Shown here: positions 42,336 through 52,189 of the stretch, piece by piece
Layout of the letters: each line of letters starts with the position of its first letter
How positions within the stretch are numbered: the stretch's first letter is position 1
Source of the DNA: Diplonema papillatum
Lineage: Eukaryota > Euglenozoa > Diplonemea > Diplonemida > Diplonemidae
Assembly (NCBI GenBank): GCA_030068145.1
Contig: JAPJBO010000012.1
Coordinates: 186,001 to 250,000 of the forward strand
Length of the DNA stretch: 64,000 nt
Direction: 5' to 3'
The notes under the pieces: model-generated
Seen by the model: the letters and a program-made list of their open reading frames with translations, nothing else
Database searches by the model: none
Told to the model about the DNA's origin: nothing
Program-made: the position numbers and the translations under genes

Positions 42336-43048
42336 GAGAAGTTCGACGTGCAACACCGAACGAAAGCGTACACCAAGCGTACAATCCGTAACCATATAGC
42401 CCTTTCTTGCTCTTTCCGCGTGAACCCCCTTGCTGTTCCCCTTCAGCTTCAGCTGTTCAGCTGCGCTGGATTGGTTGCTGGCGGCTGTTGTAAAAGCCAC
42501 GGTAGTCACGCCACGTGCTGCTCGGCGTGCTAGTCTCAAGAAAACAATGTAGGTGACAAGTCTTATTGCTTGTGCGGTTCTGTCCAGACGTCGGACCTCA
42601 GGAAAGACCGACAAACAAGAAGGTTGAAGTACGGTTATACGTGAATCAGTGATGCCTGAGGGGTAATCTCAGGGCTGTCCACGTGATAAAGCCGTTGAGC
42701 ATTGGAGCTTCTAAGTACACGGACCACACGGATCAGCATGCACTAAGCCGTTGAGCAGCAGCTGCCGGCTCAAGGTTCTTTAGCAAACTGAAATATCCAT
42801 TCATACCAAGATTCGCAGGGGCGTGACTTCCGGTTGGTGGCGCCCGCTCTCCTCCAACAGCTGGCTGTCGCCGAAGGTCAGTGCCACAGAGGCATGCGGG
42901 AGCTGTGTGTGGTTCGAAGCGCTCAAGTAATGGGCAACGACGATACAACGCGTGAACAGTGGCGCTGTGAAGCAAGAAGACAGGCCTGAAGGAAACGGAA
43001 CGATGAACGTCGAGACATGCCTTCTGGTGGCCTGTTTTAGGCCGCATC

Positions 43049-43780
43049 CTAAAATCTCATATCCAAGTTCCTACGTGAGATGCTGGTTCGTTCAACTAGT
43101 TTCGTTTTTAGTCTCGCTAGATGCATCTGCAGATGCATTTGTAGGTCTCCGACGGGTGATTCGGTATGATGCAGCAAGAGATAACGCAGTACCTCGTGAG
43201 ATAGCTCGGCGCGATTGTGCGGTATGCAGTAGGGTGTCACCTTCGTTTCGAGCTCTTGTATGGGCGGGTCTTCTTCTTCGCGCTGGTGGCACGTGTCGGG
43301 GATTGGCGAGATGTTGCCTATGTTGAGGCTGGTGTTCGCTGCGTCGTCGTCGAGGGTCGACGGCGGCGCCGCTTCGCTTTCGGCGGCCCGCTGCCGGGAC
43401 CGATACTCACTCCCGGCTTCGGGCGAGACGGTGAGGCTGTGCAGCAGCGTGCTCGGCATCCGCCCGTTCTTGTTGTACACGGGCACAGACGGAAACGGCG
43501 ACAGCGGCGGCTGGTGCTTCCCAGCGCCGAGGCTCTCGCGCTCTCTTTGGGCTGCCGGCTCCAGCGACTCGGCGTGGGCCAGCCATGATCCGCTGCCGTC
43601 GCTGTCCCGGGGCATCAGCCGCTCGATCGTTTGGCTTCGGCCGCATTTGCTCTTCGCCCTGTACTCGTCGAGGTCGATGTCGTCGACGCCACCCTCGTCC
43701 TCGCTTTCACCGTCTAGCTTCAGCTCCCGCGGCTCCGCTGCCTGCTGCGGCTGGCGTTTTGGTTTTTTTGTCGTGTACAT
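43049..43780 (-). CDS. low-complexity acidic/serine-rich protein or exon, unknown family
   Basis: 243 codons from ATG at 43778-43780 to TAG at 43049-43051. High third-position GC supports coding. It starts MYTTKKPKRQPQQAAEP (basic), then has an acidic stretch (ESEDEGGVDDIDLDEY), then Ser/Pro-rich sequence with SVPVYNKNGRMPS, and a Leu-rich end (LRYLLLHHTESP, LARLKTKLVER). The ATG is two bases after ccctgag, a possible cis or trans acceptor. It can be joined in frame to the LIM-containing exon only by using a secondary donor (GAAGGT|GTGTTC). No homology recognised. The true end may be an internal donor. Confidence 0.5.
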   Translation of the reverse strand: MYTTKKPKRQPQQAAEPRELKLDGESEDEGGVDDIDLDEYRAKSKCGRSQTIERLMPRDSDGSGSWLAHAESLEPAAQRERESLGAGKHQPPLSPFPSVPVYNKNGRMPSTLLHSLTVSPEAGSEYRSRQRAAESEAAPPSTLDDDAANTSLNIGNISPIPDTCHQREEEDPPIQELETKVTPYCIPHNRAELSHEVLRYLLLHHTESPVGDLQMHLQMHLARLKTKLVERTSISRRNLDMRF

Positions 43781-44777
43781 TACTCAGGGTAATAGCTTGG
43801 CCTCCGGCCTGGCTTGCAAAAATACTGACAAATTCTGACCGCACGAGAGAGGCCGAAAAGGAGCTTCACGGGAGGGGTGACAAAAAAGAGACGAAGGTGT
43901 GCGGGGTTACTCCATCCCTTCTTGCGCTTGTCTGTTACCTAACGGACAACTTCGCTGTATTCTTCAAAGGAGGAGTGACGCTAGTATCTTTCCTAATTCA
44001 GCAACCACAGGTACAAGCAGAAGTGCTAACACGTCATCACATTAGCTTTATTTGCGCCATTGGCGATTGGTCTTGCAACGCACTCGGATGTCTGCTTTGT
44101 TACGGAGGGTTGCGGAGAGTCAACTCGTCCTTGTGCGGTATGGCATGATTGATTCTTGCACCGACACAGAGCGATGCTACATACTTGTTCAGAGATGGCA
44201 TCACTTGGTAGACCCTTCGATGTTGGAGTGGGAACGGGTGGTGGCTGGCGTCGTGGCTGCGGACTGTGTGAGTGTGAGGGGCCTGAAGACTTCTGCTTCA
44301 TGAGCAGGCTCCTTCATGAGCAGGTCTCCCAACGTGTTTTTCGCATCAATCTTTCTGTTGGGGCTTCCGGATTAGGAGACAAGCCACGACAAAATCCTTT
44401 TCAATTTGGTGACTTTCCAAAGACCGCGGAGGTCAGCGGACTGGGAGTTACCGGAGAGGGTGTGTGCGTTGCTGTAGCAACATGATACGTGTGTGCGATG
44501 GCTGTTACACGAGCTTAGTGCTGTGCCGTGTGCAGTGGGCGCTGTGCACACGTACAAAACGTCACCCTGACGCTGACTGCACTATCACACCGACCACACC
44601 GATGACGCCCCCTGTAGCAAAGTCTGTGGCTTATGACCGAAACCACAAAAAAGCAGCCACAAGCTTGGCTCGAAAGCACGGTTGCAGTCGCAAAGGTGTC
44701 GGCCTCCTGAAAGAAAACTCCGTTCTTACCACAGAGGGTCCTGCGTTGTTTGTGCAGCAGAATCTGAGAGAACACAC

Positions 44778-45958
44778 CTTCTCGCCCCTTTGCGGTTTCT
44801 CGACTTCGCGCCGGCCGAGTCGCTCCTGCTACGCTTGGCGGACTTCAAGTACGACCGAAAACACTCAACGTGGACAGTCAAGCCTTCCTTCTCATAATAC
44901 TTCCCCAGAATCTGCGAGTCGCAGCCTGCACACACGGGCAAGGTCCCCGTCGACTGACGTGGGAGCTGTGGCGTTTTTGAAGAGATTGGCGAGACTCGAC
45001 CCGCCAGTGCCACAATTTAATTTGGCTGGAATCCAACCATGACCCTAACATGGGCACGTCGTGTAAGGTGGCGCTTTCGACCCAAGTTGTTTCAACACTT
45101 GACGTCAACTCACTTTGGTAGGTAGAGCGGTAGAGGTAGTCCAGCCTCTCGGCTTCGGCTGTATATGGATCTCACGATTCGCGTCAGCGCAACGACTAGT
45201 GCAGGTATGGGGTTATAAGAGTACAACTGAGTTACGAGATAGTGCGACTCACGAGAGAAGAAGTGCGTAGTTTTGTTTTATTCTTTTACTTGTAGATAAG
45301 GGCCAAGTACATAGCAAGCAAAATATACAAGGGTTGGGTGAACAAGAAAGCCTTTGTGCACCAGGTCCTTAGCAGAACTAAGCATCCCGCGGCCATAACA
45401 ATAGAGGAGTACCCGGATGGGTCCATTGAAGAGCACTCTCGTGGGGACATGGTGGCTTGTAGAGAGAGAAAGTGCAAACACCTGGTCCGGTTGTTGCGGG
45501 GTCGTTTCGCTTGGCCTCTCGTCATAGTGCGAGACGAACTGAGGCGTCTCTTCCGTCAGAGGCGGGTAGAAGGACGGCGGTGGCGCGCCAGACAAGACGT
45601 TCGGGAGCGGCTCCGCCCCTCGGCGCGAAGAGGCGTTGGAGGCGTACTCTTCGGAGAGCAGCGTCGTGTCCTCGGGCGGGTGCCACGGCCGGTCCAAAAA
45701 GGACGTGCCCAGCCGCACGGCTCCGCCGCCGTCCACCTCGCCCGAGGTCTCCTGCACCGACAAGTGCACGTCTGTCTGGGACGCGGTCAGGTCGTTCTGC
45801 TCGAACCCTTTCCGCGGGCGGCACTCCTCGACCTCCAATCCATACGGCAGGCTCTCGATGCTGCTGTCGAGGTCCTTTTCCGACCGGATCGTCCGCCGAG
45901 ACAGCGCCTTACCGACACCACCCGGCGGCCCTCCCCCTCTGTACACCGGCACGGGCAT
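44778..45958 (-). CDS. protein with half LIM zinc finger (2 exons, 3' continuation uncertain)
   Basis: Exon 1, 45958-45482, starts MPVPVYRGGGPP and is Ser/Pro/Glu-rich without a domain. Its donor CAG|GTGTTT is in phase 0. Exon 2, 44953-44778, follows acceptor ccacgtcag. It carries CAGC, then 16 residues, then HVEC: exactly the spacing of the first zinc finger of a LIM domain (C-x2-C-x16-H-x2-C), with the typical ILGKYY core. The second LIM finger is absent; basic sequence follows instead. It ends at donor GAAG|GTGTGT with two bases of a codon. The next exon is not certain (see 43049-43780). An R80 repeat lies at 46017, about 60 bp before the start codon. Confidence 0.6.
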
Positions 45959-46946
45959 GTTTCACACTCCAACCCCCTGGAGGCCAACCACAGGCCCGCC
46001 ACCGTTCCCTCTGGTTATTTAGAGTTATAGTTCGCTTGAGAATCCGGGAATTGTTTGTAAGTCGACGTTGGTGGTTGACAATCTCTATCGATAACCCTCC
46101 ACGGAAGACGTGTAATTATGTAGAAACAGGCAGAACCGAAACTGGTGTTCAGACTCTGCGCCTCCAGGAAGAAAACACGTCAACAAGGATCAAGGTTTGA
46201 TGTGAATATTTATGCCGTACAAAACCTTTCCGAGGAGCCCCCCAGGTTTCCCATTTTTGGTCATAAAACTGGGAGAGTTCCTTCAGAAGGCTTGCTGTAC
46301 TGGCAACCCCCTCCTCCTCCGTATGAGGTTACTTTGAGCCGCTTTCCTTGAGGTACTATTGCTTTGCACTTGAGTCTCAGCGGGATTAATGTCAATCAGC
46401 TGAGTTTCGACCCGGCTGTTGCAACGTGGAGCCGAGTATCACGTGTACGGGTCAACGAGGCTCGCAAGGCATCACGCCGACGCAACGGGACTGCGCTGAA
46501 GACAACGCCTGGACTTCAATGAAGGCATCGTGGAAACTCGGAGGGTGCTGGTAATAGCTTTCCATGAAAGATGCCACCACATGGCTGAACCAAACAACAC
46601 ATCAGCGGTTGGTTGACTGGCACTGGGCTAGTTGTAAAAAGCAGCCTCAAAAACGGTCTGCTGGAGGCTGCGCAATTGCTTGGACACAAAATAAAGAGAA
46701 TCCGACTGATGTCTCACAGGCGCTGGGCGATCGGCGCAGGGACACACGTTTTTGCGACACGCTCGGATTCGCAAACAGACGGTGACTTTCTGCACGGAAG
46801 CGGTGGCTTGGTCCAAGGACGGACGTTGAGCTGGAACCCAGCAATGTCCCCTAGCTGGACATGTACCTCTACCGTGGCAATGGATCCGCAGCTGTGTTAT
46901 CGTGCGGAACGAGACGTCAACGCTGAGTAAGAGTTGGGGGGTCGAG
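45959..46946. other. spacer without a supported gene
   Basis: Contains an R80 repeat (46017-46055) at the 5' side of the LIM-fragment gene, and the region downstream of the Maf gene. No coding pattern seen. Confidence 0.6.
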
Positions 46947-47606
46947 TTACTTTTGATCCGACTCGTTTCCTTTACTCTGAGTCGCCTCCACTTTAGCGAC
47001 GAGCTCACGCAGCAAGCCGACGGGGAGGCCTTGCACAGATGTGCAGTCCAAATCGTCGAGACCGATGATGTAAGGGCGCAAGTCGGGGTCTTCCACGGCG
47101 AATCCACCGGCGCAGGTCATTGTTTCGCCTTTGGCGACGACCTTGCGGACGACGTCTTCAGGGATCGGGTTGAAGAAGATGTTGCAGACGTCGACCCCAT
47201 GCACGCGGACCTCCGACGGGTAATGCGTGACGACCAGCGCCGAGCAGCACTCGGCCGCCGCGTCCGGCGCGTACGACCGCAGGTACGCGCAGTTTTCTTC
47301 CGAAGTCTCCGGCTTTTCGCGGATGATCCCCCGGTGCCGGATGACCTGGTCGGCGGTCAGCAGCACCATTGCGGCACCAGCCCCCTCGGCCCGGCACAGA
47401 GCCCGCGCACGGTCCGCGAGGGCATCGGCCTTCGCTTCGGCGACCATCAGGCACAGCTTCTCTGCGTCCGGGTCGCGAATGGCCTTCTCGTCGATGTCCG
47501 GCGACATCTGCTTCCACACCCCGCAGCCCAGCAGCTCCTCCAGCACGCCTTTTCGCCACTGCGAAGAGCTGCCGAGCACAAGCCGAGCGAGGAGCGGGGA
47601 TTCCAT
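46947..47606 (-). CDS. Maf-family nucleoside triphosphate pyrophosphatase
   Basis: 219 residues from ATG at 47604-47606 (an in-frame ATG at 47669 would add 21 basic residues) to TAA at 46947-46949, with no intron. The Maf fold signature is present throughout: LVLGSSSQWRKGVLEEL at the N-terminus, MSPDIDEKAIRDP, AEAKADAL, then LLTADQVI (the acidic residue of the active site) and REKPET (Lys-Pro). It continues with SEVRVHGVDVCNIFFNPIPED and closes with AGGFAVEDPDLRPYIIGLDD and SVQGLPVGLL. Length matches the family (about 190-210). Maf proteins hydrolyse non-canonical or canonical NTPs to NMP plus pyrophosphate, a house-cleaning role. Which subfamily cannot be told by eye. AGGFAVEDP replaces the commoner AGGYxIQG. 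Confidence 0.9.
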   Translation of the reverse strand: MESPLLARLVLGSSSQWRKGVLEELLGCGVWKQMSPDIDEKAIRDPDAEKLCLMVAEAKADALADRARALCRAEGAGAAMVLLTADQVIRHRGIIREKPETSEENCAYLRSYAPDAAAECCSALVVTHYPSEVRVHGVDVCNIFFNPIPEDVVRKVVAKGETMTCAGGFAVEDPDLRPYIIGLDDLDCTSVQGLPVGLLRELVAKVEATQSKGNESDQK

Positions 47607-47898
47607 TTGTCGCTTCGGCTTCAGCTGTTTCTTTAGGCTTCCTTGAACGGGAAAAGGGACGGGGTGCAATACAAAAAGCGTCCTCCCATTTTACCCACGA
47701 TCCTGTACCCGTGCTCCCAACGGCTAAGCGATGTCCAACCGCAGGCACAAGCATGCACCAGCCAGTCGCCAACGAATAGAGAGAAAGACGCGAGAGACGG
47801 AGTGACCGAATGGCACTTTGCACGCAGAAAATCTACGGTGCTTGAGAAGGTAGCGGCTGTTTCGCCCTTGGCGAAGACACGAAAACAACGTTCAAGCT

Positions 47899-50800
47899 TC
47901 ACGCTGAGAAAGGGGGACGCGGCACCGTCGCCAGCACGGGCCTGTGGTCGAAGAACGATGAGTTCCCCGGTAGCACTCGGTACGAATGATTAGGGATAGG
48001 CCAGTGTTTGAACCACATGTGATCGATGCGGGTTTTGGCCCAGCTAGTTTCCGTGGCGTCTTTCTCGCCAGCGAGGACGTACCCGGAATCTACAAGCAGC
48101 GCACTAACCTCGAACCGGGGCGGCTCCCATTCAGTCAGCGCCCGATGCGTGGCCACAGCTGCGAGCTTGTCCTCCGTGTAGTCATCAGACACGAGGGCAT
48201 TGAAGTCCCCAACGAGGCAATGGGGCTTGGAGCCTACCCCTAAGTCCTCCAGCCATTGCAAAGCGGCACGTAGTTGCCGCAAGCGGGCCACCTCAGTCAG
48301 ATGATCGAGGTGAAAGCCCACCACGAAAAAAGGCCCGCTCGACACACAGACGAACGACCGGTCTTCAACGGCTAGCCGACCGACGAACTCGACGCTGCAA
48401 CTTTCTCCCAACCCGCTGGCAACCAGCGTCCCCAACCCGTGAGCTTCCGAGACGCTGTGAAACCCCAACCGCAGGCCGGCTTCGCGCCAGTGACTGGGCG
48501 AGGAATCAGCGAGCGGTTTGTGCACCTCCGTCAGGACAACAACGTCGCAAGATGCCGCGAGCCGCGCGATTTCCGCAGGGCAGTGTCTCCCGTCGGTGTT
48601 GAAGGTGGCTATCGCAAAGCTGCGATGCAGCCGAGCCAACTGCGGATCCAGTTCCAACTCTTCGGTATCCGACACCGCCGGGGCTCCTACCGAGGCGCGC
48701 ATGCGAAATGGCAGCGCAGCGCACTGGCACAGGGTGAACATGAACGCCCGACAATGCGCTGCGTCACCAGCCTCTTTGGTAAGGTGCTGACCGGCGAGCC
48801 GCACCAGGTCTGCTCCGACAGGTGACGCCCGCGCCAGCTTAGCCCTCTCCGCCCAGGCGAGGTCCCTTTGCTCCTGCTGCTGCTGCTGCTGCGGATCCAG
48901 GTGCGTCTCCGGAGCAACGTTCACTCGCTGACGGAGGGAACGCGAACGCACGCCGACCGCGTCGGGTCGGAACGTGGCGAAGCAAGCGTCTGGGATGCGC
49001 CTCGCGCTCCCGGCCGCGCACCGCAAGAACGGGGGCAGCGTGCTCGGGCGCTTCACGTTGTGGAACCCGTACAAAGATTCGCAGCCGGGGTCGTCGGCAA
49101 CCTTCGTCCGCGGGTGGTACAGCTCGCCGACGGCTGCCAGCGACGCGGCGACGGACAGCTCCGGCAGGTAGAACAACGCCTCAGCCACGAACCCCGCGAC
49201 CCCTGCACCGGCAGAGAGATCAACACGCAGCAACGGTGCGTGTTCAGCAAACGCGATGCTCGCTGGACAAGCCGTGGGGTCGTACAGAGCCCCGGACAAG
49301 AGGAAGTACGCGAACGACACCGAGCGGTTCGGCGGCACCGCGTCGGTATCGTCTGTCAAGGTATGCGTCGCCCGGTACAATGGTCTGCCACACCCCGTAC
49401 CCCGCTCCAACAGCTCCTTCAGCACCCCGTTAATCCAGCGAGGGAACCCAGGGGTGCTCACCAGGTGGACTGCGGGGTCCACCGCCTTGACAGCATCCGG
49501 AGGACACAAACTGTCCAACTGCCGCCGGAGCGGCGAGCCCGCCTGTGCCAGCCGGCTGCTGCTTGCGAGGGGAGGTGCCACACGCTCCTGCGGGGCGATT
49601 GGAGGAGCCAGGAGAGGCTCCGTGGGTGAGGACGCGGCGGGGTGTCCTTCCAACACGCTCTCCGCGCAAAGGCTCTGGATGACGCTGAGGGCCTCCGTTT
49701 CGGCTTCGTCGTCGCCGGCTAACAGGTGCTCGCCGACCAGTTCGGTCGACATCAGACGCTGAACCGACGGCGAGGCGAGTCGCCACGTTAGCAACAGCTG
49801 GGCCTCGTCTGTGCCGGCGTCCCGTGAGCATCGTTCGAGAACAGAGGTCAGCGCGTCGACCACCTGGCAAAATGAGGCGCCTCGCATGCCCGTCGAGGAT
49901 GGAAGCGTGGAGGCCCCGGGCAAGCCGGCTGCCGCTCGTTCTTCAAATGCGACGGGCCCTTCTTCGGAGGGGCTCGCACACTCGAAGTTCGACTGACTCG
50001 CCTTTCGTTCTTTTTCAAGTGCGACGGGCCCTTTTTCGGAGAGGTTGGCACATTCGAAGTTCGACTGATTCGCCTCTCGCTCTTCAAGAGCGACGGGCCC
50101 TTTTTCGGAGGGCCCCGCACACTCGAAGCTCGACCGACTCGCCTCTGGTTCTTCGCGAGAAACGACTGCATCCTCGGGTACGGCGCCACGCAGAGAGCCG
50201 TCCCGTCCGCTTTCCTGCCGAGATGCCCGCACGTCGGCATTCACGGACACGGAAGCCCCGGGCACGGCTGCCTCTCGGTCTTCAAGTGCGACGGGGCTAG
50301 CACACTCGAAGTTCGACTGACTTGCCTCTCGTTCTTCGCGAAAAGCGACTGCATCCTCGGGAAAGACATCGCGCGGAGAGCCGTCGCGTCCGTTCTCACC
50401 ATTCTCCTGCCGAGATGCCCGCACGTCGGCATTCACGGACACGGAAGCCCCGGGCACGGCTGCCTCTCGGTCTTCAAGTGCGACGGGGCTAGCACACTCG
50501 AAGTTCGACTGACTTGCCTCTCGTTCTTCGCGAAAAGCGACTGCATCCTCGGGCAAGACATCGCGCGGAGAGCCGTCGCGTCCGTTCTCACCATTCTCCT
50601 GCCGAGATGCCCGCACGTCGGCATTCACGGACACGGAAGCCCCGGGCACGGCTGCCTCTCGGTCTTCAAGTGCGACGGGGCTAGCACACTCGGAGTTCGA
50701 CTGACTTGCCTCTCGTTCTTCGCGAAAAGCGACTGCATCCTCGGGCAAGACATCGCGCGGAGAGCCGCCGCGTCCGTTCTCACCGGAAACGCCATTCTCC

Positions 50801-51300
50801 TGCCGAGATGCCCGCGCGTCGGCATCCACGGACAAGGGGGAGGTTCTTCGTTTGCGTGAGGAAGCGGCAGAATCCGGGCACGAGGCGTCAAAAAAGGTCT
50901 CGCCTGCTCCGTTCTCCGTGCGAAAAGGCTCGCCGGGCCTGTGAACCACCGCGCGCGCGGCATCCGAAGGGCCCGGGGTGGCGCCGACGGCATCAACGGG
51001 CAAGCTGTTGAGGAAAGCGGCGACCTCTCGCTCCTTGCGATCGACGCCGTTATCTTCCCGCCACGCCCGGTGCGCCTCGGACAAGGAGACGTGCGGGGCG
51101 TCGTCGAGCGAGTAGAAGAAGGGCGTTAGCAGCAAGGACAAGTCGGGGTCTTCGCCTGCGCTGCCCTGCCACCAGCCGTTGGCTTGCAGGTACTCACGCG
51201 AGGGTGACGCCCATGGGGTCAGGCCCCTCTTCAGCGCGTGGAGGGTGAGCCAACCCAACGCCGCCACGTCCGGCGGGTATTCGCCGAATGCAAGCCCCAT
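47899..51300 (-). CDS. large repeat protein with C-terminal endonuclease/exonuclease/phosphatase domain
   Basis: 1133 residues from ATG at 51298-51300 (MGLAFGEY) to TGA at 47899-47901. The frame stays open upstream into a 13-bp minisatellite, but a strong acceptor (tctccctcgttcttcag) just before suggests an upstream exon. The N-terminus DVAALGWLTLHALKRG loosely recalls a kinase C-lobe. Residues about 161-353 are three near-identical 64-residue repeats (192 bp each), followed by shorter related repeats. Around residues 640-725 LYRATH ... VSFAYF ... EALFYLPEL resembles an ADP-ribosyltransferase layout, weakly. A poly-Gln run lies near 802. The EEP domain covers about 890-1130 with a full catalytic set: TFNTDG, LTEVH, GDFNAL, TRIDHMWF, FFDHRPVLATV. 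EEP enzymes cut phosphodiesters of DNA, RNA or small molecules; the substrate here is unknown. Confidence 0.8.
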   Translation of the reverse strand: MGLAFGEYPPDVAALGWLTLHALKRGLTPWASPSREYLQANGWWQGSAGEDPDLSLLLTPFFYSLDDAPHVSLSEAHRAWREDNGVDRKEREVAAFLNSLPVDAVGATPGPSDAARAVVHRPGEPFRTENGAGETFFDASCPDSAASSRKRRTSPLSVDADARASRQENGVSGENGRGGSPRDVLPEDAVAFREEREASQSNSECASPVALEDREAAVPGASVSVNADVRASRQENGENGRDGSPRDVLPEDAVAFREEREASQSNFECASPVALEDREAAVPGASVSVNADVRASRQENGENGRDGSPRDVFPEDAVAFREEREASQSNFECASPVALEDREAAVPGASVSVNADVRASRQESGRDGSLRGAVPEDAVVSREEPEASRSSFECAGPSEKGPVALEEREANQSNFECANLSEKGPVALEKERKASQSNFECASPSEEGPVAFEERAAAGLPGASTLPSSTGMRGASFCQVVDALTSVLERCSRDAGTDEAQLLLTWRLASPSVQRLMSTELVGEHLLAGDDEAETEALSVIQSLCAESVLEGHPAASSPTEPLLAPPIAPQERVAPPLASSSRLAQAGSPLRRQLDSLCPPDAVKAVDPAVHLVSTPGFPRWINGVLKELLERGTGCGRPLYRATHTLTDDTDAVPPNRSVSFAYFLLSGALYDPTACPASIAFAEHAPLLRVDLSAGAGVAGFVAEALFYLPELSVAASLAAVGELYHPRTKVADDPGCESLYGFHNVKRPSTLPPFLRCAAGSARRIPDACFATFRPDAVGVRSRSLRQRVNVAPETHLDPQQQQQQEQRDLAWAERAKLARASPVGADLVRLAGQHLTKEAGDAAHCRAFMFTLCQCAALPFRMRASVGAPAVSDTEELELDPQLARLHRSFAIATFNTDGRHCPAEIARLAASCDVVVLTEVHKPLADSSPSHWREAGLRLGFHSVSEAHGLGTLVASGLGESCSVEFVGRLAVEDRSFVCVSSGPFFVVGFHLDHLTEVARLRQLRAALQWLEDLGVGSKPHCLVGDFNALVSDDYTEDKLAAVATHRALTEWEPPRFEVSALLVDSGYVLAGEKDATETSWAKTRIDHMWFKHWPIPNHSYRVLPGNSSFFDHRPVLATVPRPPFSA
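50241..50816 (-). repeat. three in-gene 192-bp repeats
   Basis: Units 50241-50432, 50433-50624 and 50625-50816 differ at few positions, the outer one having a 6-codon difference. The length is a multiple of three, so copy number can change without frameshift. Near-identity implies recent expansion or gene conversion. Confidence 0.95.
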
Positions 51301-51499
51301 GACACCCGCAGCCCCTTCTTCATTGGCCCTGCTGAAGAACGAGGGAGATACCGAACTGTGGAACGTAAAGAACCGCCTGAACACCAGGCCGTTCCGAAGC
51401 CGGCTAGCACGACCACTACCAGTCGCTTCAGCATGTAGAAGACAGGCATGCTCTGCTTGTATGCAATTCCACGTCCACTGTTGTGCAGCTACTGAGGTT

Positions 51500-51800
51500 G
51501 TGCCGTGGTACACTGCCGTGGTACACTGCCGTGGTACACTACTGCCTACACTGCCGTGGTACACTACTGCCGTGGTACACTGCCGTGGTACACTGCCGTG
51601 GTACACTGCCGTGGTACACTGCCGTGGTCATTGCCGTGGTCATTGCCGTGGTACACTGCCGTGGTACACTGCCGTGGTACACTGCCGTGGTACACTGCCG
51701 TGGTCATTGCCGTGGTACACTGCCGTGGTACACTGCCGTGGTACACTGCCGGGTACACTGCCGGGTACACTGCCGTGGTACACTGCCGTGGTACACTTGT
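51500..51800. repeat. 13-bp minisatellite (gccgtggtacact)n
   Basis: About 22 copies, some shortened to gccgtggtcatt or gccgggtacact. It lies just upstream of the EEP-domain exon, in a presumed intron or 5' region. Confidence 0.95.
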
Positions 51801-52189
51801 GTGACGGCCCGTGATACAGATAGTGAGACACCAAACAACACGCTAACTCCCTTCCCTTTCCAGTGATGTAGGCGGCGGACTGGCTCCCAGTATTGTTTCA
51901 CATTCGCTTTGCCATGAAGAAGCGATACGAAAAAGGAAGACAAAAACAAGTGACGAGCTGTCGAAGCGTTACTAACAAGAAAAGCGAAAACATCAAAAAG
52001 AAAGAGGGGGCGGGGACGCAGATGTGCTGCGGGCACAAAAATGGGCGGATCCCTTTTCGACGAGGGATCGCGTGACTGAAAGGAACGGACGTGGCCTCGC
52101 TGCCGAGGGGACGACAACATGCTAGGTAGAAGGGCCGGGGATGGTAATGAACGGGGGAAACGCGGGACGTGTGGTCGCCTGATGCAGGG

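Noticed and set aside
47899..48625. EEP domain taken as an endonuclease of a non-LTR retrotransposon
   Set aside because: No reverse transcriptase, no poly-A tail and no target duplication; the domain ends the protein in a normal stop and is fused to a long single-copy N-terminal region.
51301..51606. 102-codon N-terminal extension of the EEP protein (YHGSVPRQ repeats)
   Set aside because: It runs into the 13-bp minisatellite and crosses a strong splice acceptor; the repeat is open in all frames.
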